From Vibrio sp. VB16 (GTDB lineage Bacteria > Pseudomonadota > Gammaproteobacteria > Enterobacterales > Vibrionaceae): a stretch of 64,000 bases of DNA. The position numbers and the translations under genes were made by a program. The stretch is from NCBI RefSeq assembly GCF_015594925.2, contig NZ_CP087590.1, forward strand, positions 2,356,001-2,420,000, read 5' to 3'. Positions 61,251 through 64,000 of the stretch are shown piece by piece. The notes below the pieces were generated by a model that saw only the letters and a program-made list of their open reading frames with translations, was not told the origin of the DNA and did no database searches. Every line of letters starts with the position of its first letter. The stretch's first letter is position 1.

Positions 61251-62852
61251 ATGAATAAAATAAGAAAAACATTACAGCTGATTGGATTTAAAAGTATTCA
61301 GTCACAGCTCTTATTGCTAATTACCGTATTAGTTTTCTCCGGTTTTATCGCGATGGCTATCATCTATTATGGAATGCAAGCTGATGCATCGACCATAAAT
61401 GTGGCAGGCAGGCAGCGAATGCTCTCTCAAAGAGTGGCAAAGGAAGCACTACTCATTCAATCTGACTTAGGCGATATCAATGCCGTAAAAAAAACCATCA
61501 AGCAATTTGATACATCGATGCAGTGGTTAATGAGTGGGAACAAAGAGCTGGATATTTCTGTTCCTGCAACGAAAGATATTGAACATCAGCTAAATAAAGT
61601 CGACCAATTATGGCAGGTCTACCAACAAGACATCAAAATTTTGATCGATCGTTCTTCTTCACTGTCTAAAGAGAATAAAGCGGAAATAATTAATCATATT
61701 TTTCAACGCTCTCCAGTTATTCTCAAAGAGATGAATAGAGCCGTACAAATGATGGAAGTCGCCAGCAACGTTAATGTACGAAATAACATGCAGATATCAA
61801 TGGCACTTATTTTTTCATTACTTTTATTATCTGGCTGTTTCTATCTGTACGTAAATCGATTCCTAATGAAGCCTTTACTGCCTTTGAGAGAAGCATTAAA
61901 AATGCTTTCTAAGGGTAACTTAACGGTTTATTTACCGGCTGATGATAGCCAAGATGAAATAGGCATGCTTTACAGAGACTATAACGATGTTCTCAAAGAC
62001 TTCTCGGCCATTCTAGGTAGCGTAGTCCATTCTAGTGAACAGCTTAGTGTGTCCAGTTTACAGCTCAATAAAGCCGCAACGGAAAACGCCATCGGCATGG
62101 ATAAGCAGTATCAAGAAATAGAACTGATTTCCACTGCCATGAATGAAATCACTGCGACCATACAAGAAGTGGCAGTAAGCAGTGCAAACGCCTCCGATTA
62201 TACTAACAACGCTGAACTGGAAGCCAATAAAGGCAGGGTTACGGTCAAAGAAGCCGCCTCCACTATTGATGAGCTTAATCAACAGGTTCAATCTGTAGGA
62301 GATGTCGTTAATACCCTTAACATGAACAGTTTACAGATCAGTAAGGTTCTTGATGTCATCAATGAAATTGCAGAACAAACCAATTTACTGGCACTGAATG
62401 CAGCGATAGAAGCCGCACGTGCCGGAGAATCTGGGAGAGGATTTGCTGTCGTTGCCGACGAAGTTCGAGGGTTGGCTGCCAGAACCGCGAATTCGACCAG
62501 CGAAATCAAAACGATGGTAGAGAACCTACAGAGCCAAGCAAAACAATCGGTTAAAGCCATTAACATTAGCCAAGAGAAAGCAACCGCTGGTGTTAAACAT
62601 ATGAATGAAGCAGACGTTGCGTTAAAAAGAATTGTTGAAGCAGTTGTCGCGATCAATGAGATGAACACTCATATTGCAACCGCAACAAAAGAAGAAAGTG
62701 ACGTCGCTAACGACATGAACGAGCGAATCGTACATGTCGCGGATACGTCGAGTAAAACTCGAAATAATGCACTAAATAATCAGGAGCTTGCAGAACACTT
62801 GTCGCAAGTCGGCCAAGTTTTACGCGATGATACAATACGTTTTACGATCTAG
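61251..62852 (+). CDS. Methyl-accepting chemotaxis protein with PilJ/NarX-type sensor
   Basis: The 533-residue chemoreceptor has a transmembrane helix at about 15-40 and a four-helix periplasmic domain whose start INVAGRQRMLSQRVAKEA is the PilJ/NarX-type sensor signature. A second helix at about 182-202, a HAMP domain and a cytoplasmic signalling domain with the conserved tip AEQTNLLALNAAIEAARAGE follow. I start at ATG 61251 (MNKIRKTLQLIGFKS). There is no CheA-binding pentapeptide tail, so adaptation would be assisted by other receptors. The ligand could be nitrate/nitrite-like, by domain only. Confidence 0.9.
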   Translation: MNKIRKTLQLIGFKSIQSQLLLLITVLVFSGFIAMAIIYYGMQADASTINVAGRQRMLSQRVAKEALLIQSDLGDINAVKKTIKQFDTSMQWLMSGNKELDISVPATKDIEHQLNKVDQLWQVYQQDIKILIDRSSSLSKENKAEIINHIFQRSPVILKEMNRAVQMMEVASNVNVRNNMQISMALIFSLLLLSGCFYLYVNRFLMKPLLPLREALKMLSKGNLTVYLPADDSQDEIGMLYRDYNDVLKDFSAILGSVVHSSEQLSVSSLQLNKAATENAIGMDKQYQEIELISTAMNEITATIQEVAVSSANASDYTNNAELEANKGRVTVKEAASTIDELNQQVQSVGDVVNTLNMNSLQISKVLDVINEIAEQTNLLALNAAIEAARAGESGRGFAVVADEVRGLAARTANSTSEIKTMVENLQSQAKQSVKAINISQEKATAGVKHMNEADVALKRIVEAVVAINEMNTHIATATKEESDVANDMNERIVHVADTSSKTRNNALNNQELAEHLSQVGQVLRDDTIRFTI

Positions 62853-62907
62853 TATTGAATAACCAACGCTCTTCGATAATCAGAATATACTGATAACCCG
62901 TCATTCA

Positions 62908-62944
62908 CTAAGGCTAACATTTTTCACTTCAATGTTAGTCTTAG
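62908..62944 (+). terminator. Hairpin terminator after MCP gene
   Basis: CTAAGGCTAACATT / AATGTTAGTCTTAG pairs at 13 of 14 positions around a 9-nt loop and is followed by a T-rich tract (ACTCTTTATTTCTTT). It lies 56 bases after the chemoreceptor stop. Confidence 0.65.
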
Positions 62945-63061
62945 ACTCTTTATTTCTTTAAGATTTCAAAACATGGCACGCACTAGAAAAAGAGCTGGGA
63001 GAAGGCTTCAGGATATGTAATTATTATTAGTATCACAATAGTAATAGATATCAGCAAAATT

Positions 63062-63700
63062 ATGGCCAGTGAGAACATCATCGATTTTTGGCATTCTAAA
63101 GTAACCAAACATAAGAGTGTCTATGTGGTACCCGATGGCTGTCAGGATGTGATTTTTAGCTTACAAAAAAACCGCTCTCCTCAGGTTTACCTCTCTCCAC
63201 TTTATCTACAAACTATCAACGTAGAAATGGAACCAGAGACAGAAATGATGGGGTTTCGTCTTAGGCCTGGTTGTGAAGTTAAACAATTGGACAAATCGGG
63301 CTTGCTGTCATCTCTTCATTCCACAAGTAAACTAACCGACCAAATAGAAAGTGCAACACATACCAATGAGAATATATCTGAGGTATTACATTGTATTAAG
63401 CAACATGGCACCAGTATTCAACACTGTGCCAATCAATTGGGCGTTAGCTCCAGAACCTTACAACGAGTGATCTCACGCAACACCCCGCGTAGTCCGTCAT
63501 TTTGGCTACGCCTAGCAAGAGCCAGACAGAGCGCAAAAACGCTGGTTGACGGTGGTATATTTACAGAAGTAGCTTATCAATACCAATATACCGATCAGTC
63601 ACATATGTGCAGAGAGATCAAACATTGGTTTGGTGTCACTCCCTCAGAGTTACTCAAACGGCACGACCTGATCTCTCAACTGTTCTGGCAAGCGTATTAG
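63062..63700 (+). CDS. AraC-family transcriptional regulator
   Basis: The 212-residue protein has an N-terminal domain of the DUF6597/AraC-associated type (YVVPDGCQDVIFSLQ, GFRLRPGC). A C-terminal AraC double helix-turn-helix covers about 115-205 (CANQLGVSSRTLQRVISRNT, PSFWLRLARARQSAKTLVDG, VAYQYQYTDQSHMCREIKHW). The last part, FGVTPSEL, is typical. It is short for the family because the N-terminal domain is small. It is convergent with a VOC-family gene, overlapping it by 4 nt. Confidence 0.88.
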   Translation: MASENIIDFWHSKVTKHKSVYVVPDGCQDVIFSLQKNRSPQVYLSPLYLQTINVEMEPETEMMGFRLRPGCEVKQLDKSGLLSSLHSTSKLTDQIESATHTNENISEVLHCIKQHGTSIQHCANQLGVSSRTLQRVISRNTPRSPSFWLRLARARQSAKTLVDGGIFTEVAYQYQYTDQSHMCREIKHWFGVTPSELLKRHDLISQLFWQAY

Positions 63701-64000
63701 TTACGAATTGGGCTGCATATCTCAACTAAAAAACCATTGATATCATTTACATATGCAGTAGTTTGTCCCCATGGCATTTCTTCAACTTTCTGGACCAATC
63801 GAGCACCAGCACTGATTGCTATCTCCAACACGTTGGCTACATTTTCTGTTTCAAAAGCTATTTCAAAACTCGGTGTCAAAGTATTGGGAGCAACAGCCCC
63901 TTTGCCCAGTTGGTTCATTAGTTTCAGAGAGGAGAATGATAACGTCGTACCTCCTGTATCTAATTCTCCATAGTCACCGCCTTCATGGAGGAATGAACAC
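63697..64000 (-). CDS. VOC/glyoxalase-family protein (N-terminus beyond window)
   Basis: The visible 100 residues of a vicinal oxygen chelate protein read CSFLHEGGDYGELDTGGTTL, FEIAFETENVANVLEIAISA, MPWGQTTAYVNDINGFLVEI. The Glu of FLVEI and the betaalphabetabetabeta pattern fit a glyoxalase/bleomycin-resistance fold. The start lies past the right edge. It overlaps the end of the AraC gene tail-to-tail. Many such proteins have no known activity. Confidence 0.8.
   Translation of the reverse strand, partial: CSFLHEGGDYGELDTGGTTLSFSSLKLMNQLGKGAVAPNTLTPSFEIAFETENVANVLEIAISAGARLVQKVEEMPWGQTTAYVNDINGFLVEICSPIRN

Noticed and set aside
62973..63020. Short frame beginning MARTRKRAGRRLQDM before the AraC gene
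   Set aside because: Only 15 codons, no ribosome binding site, and other frames in the same stretch look equally protein-like. It may be a remnant but cannot be supported.
1..64000. tRNA, rRNA, CRISPR arrays, transposases and prophage genes
   Set aside because: I looked for cloverleaf-type ends, regularly spaced repeats and integrase or transposase motifs on both strands and saw none. The tRNA cluster that lies between the pal region and nadA in E. coli is absent here.

Overview
The window is a chromosomal segment of a gammaproteobacterium, almost certainly a Vibrionaceae member (Vibrio or a close relative). Four things point there: the gene orders tolQRAB-pal-cpoB-nadA, ruvCAB-lipoprotein-aspS/cmoAB and dinG-yfcA-priC-rsmS; a complete hisGDCBHAFI operon behind a polyhistidine leader; a lysine-riboswitch-controlled NhaC-type transporter; and a NspS/MbaA-type polyamine / c-di-GMP pair. 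I see no rRNA, tRNA, CRISPR array, transposase or phage gene.

Layout. 1-6167 (minus): ybgC-tolQRAB-pal-cpoB, the envelope constriction machine, followed by nadA, which is cut by the left edge. 6309-10986: the cytochrome bd genes cydA-cydB-cydX and ybgE, with a CheV-like gene on the opposite strand lodged between cydX and ybgE. FNR and ArcA sites lie upstream of cydA. 11453-14527 (minus): ruvC, ruvAB behind a LexA box, and a lipoprotein. 14695-18538: aspS, and divergent cmoA-cmoB (tRNA U34 modification). 18677-21925 (plus): a compact triad of retropepsin-like lipoprotein, membrane-bound inactive transglutaminase and ATP-grasp ligase. 22016-27771: tdk, cysS, ppiB, lpxH, an EAL-HDOD protein and a YchJ-like SEC-C protein. 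27895-35300 (minus): histidine biosynthesis with leader peptide and attenuator. 35376-37250 (minus): NhaC-family lysine transporter candidate and its riboswitch. 37613-41296: hns, gsk, a YccT-family protein and a porin. 41937-45602 (plus): dinG, yfcA-like, priC, rsmS.

45615-63xxx is the more accessory part. A polar amino-acid ABC importer with a TetR regulator runs divergently from a dimethylargininase-family hydrolase and a DASS-type permease. Together these look like an uptake-and-hydrolysis module for an arginine derivative. Next come nspS-mbaA, a decayed LysR gene, an intact LysR divergent from an EamA-type exporter plus NTF2-like protein, a PAS/degenerate-GGDEF/EAL protein, a PilJ/NarX-type chemoreceptor, an AraC regulator, and a VOC protein cut by the right edge.

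Read together, the first 45 kb is mostly conserved core genome with classic regulatory RNAs and operators. The last 20 kb is dominated by sensing (c-di-GMP, chemotaxis, one-component regulators) and transport. The most promising under-described items are the protease/inactive-transglutaminase/ATP-grasp triad, the arginine-derivative module and the cheV insertion that separates cydABX from ybgE-tol-pal.
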